DNA of 55,862 nt, taken from the NCBI GenBank assembly GCA_905616435.1, contig CAJQSU010000005.1, positions 1-55,862 of the forward strand, read 5' to 3'. Shown here in pieces: positions 54,827-55,862 of the stretch. Each line of letters starts with the position of its first letter. Within the stretch, counting starts at the first letter, position 1. This stretch comes from an uncultured Candidatus Pelagibacter sp. (GTDB lineage: Bacteria > Pseudomonadota > Alphaproteobacteria > Pelagibacterales > Pelagibacteraceae). The position numbers and the translations under genes were made by a program. The notes below the pieces were generated by a model that ran no database searches, was not told where the DNA came from, and worked only from the letters and a program-made list of their open reading frames with translations.

Positions 54827-55668
54827 TATTTAGTGTCCTTTCTTTTATTTCTTCTCTTAACTATAAATTTATCTGTTCTTTTATTATCTCTGGTTTTTAA
54901 CCCTTTAGCAGATTGACCAGTTGGAGACACTGGGTGTCTACCACCAGCAGATTTTCCTTCACCACCTCCATGGGGATGATCAACTGGATTCATAACAACA
55001 CCTCTAGTATGTGGTCTTCTTCCAAGCCATCTTGATCTTCCAGCTTTACCAATTTTTATATTTTTTTGATCAGGATTACTTAAAACACCAATAGTTGCTA
55101 ATGCTCTAGAGTCAATCTTTCTAATCTCACCTGAAATCATCTTAATTAATGAATAATTACCATCTAAACCACTAATGCTGACCGATGTTCCTGCGGATCT
55201 AGCAACTTTTCCACCGCCACCTGGTTGCAATTCAACATTATGGATATCGATGCCGACAGGTATATCTTGTAATGGCATACAATTACCAATTTTGATTTCT
55301 TTATTTGAACCATTTTCTACGATATCTCCAACTTTAATTTTTTGTGGAGCTAAATAATAACAATGTTGACCATCTTCAAATTTAACTAACATAATATAAC
55401 ATGATCTATTTGGGTCATACTCGATTCTCTCTACTGTAGCTGGCATATCAAATTTTTTTCTATAAAAATCAACCTGTCTATACATTTTTTTATGTCCACC
55501 ACCTGACATATTTCTAGACGTAATGTGCCCATTGTTGTTTCTTCCACGCATTGAATTTTTTGGCTCTACTAAAGCTTTAAAAGGTTTTCCCTTCCATAAG
55601 CCAGACCTATCAACAAGAATTGTTCCTCTAGTTGATTTTGTATATGGTTTAAAAGTTTTTAATGCCAT
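54826..55668 (-). CDS. rplB: 50S ribosomal protein L2
   Basis: L2 supports the peptidyl-transferase centre. The 280-residue product is full-length, with [39 protein letters not shown] and the conserved [20 protein letters not shown] near residue 225. It is three bases after rplW. The call is firm. Confidence 0.98.
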   Translation of the reverse strand: MALKTFKPYTKSTRGTILVDRSGLWKGKPFKALVEPKNSMRGRNNNGHITSRNMSGGGHKKMYRQVDFYRKKFDMPATVERIEYDPNRSCYIMLVKFEDGQHCYYLAPQKIKVGDIVENGSNKEIKIGNCMPLQDIPVGIDIHNVELQPGGGGKVARSAGTSVSISGLDGNYSLIKMISGEIRKIDSRALATIGVLSNPDQKNIKIGKAGRSRWLGRRPHTRGVVMNPVDHPHGGGEGKSAGGRHPVSPTGQSAKGLKTRDNKRTDKFIVKRRNKRKDTK

Positions 55669-55671
55669 TTG

Positions 55672-55862
55672 CTAAATACCTGTTGTTAGATCAATATTTT
55701 GACCCTTTTTAAGTGTTATAATTGCTTTTTTATAGCCCTGAACTTTAACTTTTTTTCCTTTTGTAATTTTTTTTCTATTCTGCTTATTAATGATATTAAT
55801 TTTTGTAACATTAACTTTGAAAATTTTTTCAATGTTTGTTTTTAGATTTTTCTTATTTGCAC
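55672..55862 (-). CDS. rplW: 50S ribosomal protein L23 (3' part, cut by window edge)
   Basis: L23 lies at the tunnel exit and receives trigger factor and SRP. Only the last 62 codons are inside the window. They read ANKKNLKTNIEKIFKVNVTK at the edge, then VKVQGYKKAIITLKKGQNID, a clear L23 C-terminus. The TAG stop is at 55674-55672, three bases before the rplB ATG. The position before rplB confirms the call. The start is outside the window. Confidence 0.93.
   Translation of the reverse strand, partial: ANKKNLKTNIEKIFKVNVTKINIINKQNRKKITKGKKVKVQGYKKAIITLKKGQNIDLTTGI

Noticed and set aside
1..55862. CRISPR arrays, insertion sequences, prophage genes, riboswitches and rRNA
   Set aside because: No regularly spaced repeats, transposase or integrase motifs, or rRNA segments were seen; the spacers are too short for a typical riboswitch except possibly 28630-28748, which shows none that I recognise.

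Overview
This window looks like part of a streamlined marine alphaproteobacterium of the SAR11 / Pelagibacterales type. The evidence is a strongly AT-rich sequence, genes separated by a few bases or overlapping, no gene-free stretch as long as 300 bases, alphaproteobacterial gene orders (pdxJ-acpS-lepB-rnc, pyrB-pyrC-plsY-topA, gatCAB divergent from ruvX) and a heterotetrameric sarcosine oxidase locus. This is an inference from content and layout; no rRNA is present to confirm it.

Layout. 1-3477 (minus): a 2OG-Fe(II) oxygenase-like gene, rpiB, glyA, nrdR and the 5' part of ribD. 3553-4542 (plus): hemB, divergent from the oxygenase across a 75-base spacer with a strong palindrome. 4534-11859 (minus): a ten-gene run, dapA-smpB-folK-rsh-pyrE-pdxJ-acpS-lepB-rnc-recO. 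11902-14202 (plus): a lytic transglycosylase. 14210-16609 (minus): a large membrane protein that joins a sulfatase-fold phosphoethanolamine transferase-like half to a GDPD-like half, next to tRNA-Ser(GCU). 16784-23491 (plus): soxBDAG, then a solute-binding protein and a permease of an amino-acid-type ABC importer with no ATPase gene. 23488-28629 (minus): secreted nuclease, MATE exporter, TrhO, O-methyltransferase and a short autotransporter-like protein. 28749-31968 (minus): gatCAB. 32019-38655 (plus): ruvX, pyrB, a dihydroorotase homologue lacking its HxH motif, plsY, topA, a small exported protein and a RidA-family protein. 38659-40775 (minus): galU-ugd. Then panC (plus), mgtE (minus), lipB (plus), a RluC-type pseudouridine synthase (minus), and from 44578 to the right edge the S10-spc-alpha ribosomal super-operon read leftwards (rplW to rplQ, with secY, adk and rpoA).

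How parts connect. Sarcosine oxidase yields glycine and one-carbon units on tetrahydrofolate; glyA interconverts glycine and serine with the same carrier and folK makes folate, so three loci serve one-carbon metabolism. pyrB, the pyrC homologue and pyrE belong to pyrimidine synthesis. lepB, slt, the nuclease, the autotransporter-like protein, the small exported protein and the PEtN-transferase/GDPD fusion serve export or the envelope.

The most notable items are the two-domain envelope protein at 14210-16609, the short autotransporter-like protein, the palindrome between the oxygenase and hemB, the ATPase-less ABC pair beside soxBDAG, a shortened RSH protein, a NrdR with an altered zinc knuckle, and the absence of era, dprA and rpmD from their customary positions. 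No CRISPR array, insertion sequence, phage gene or rRNA was seen.
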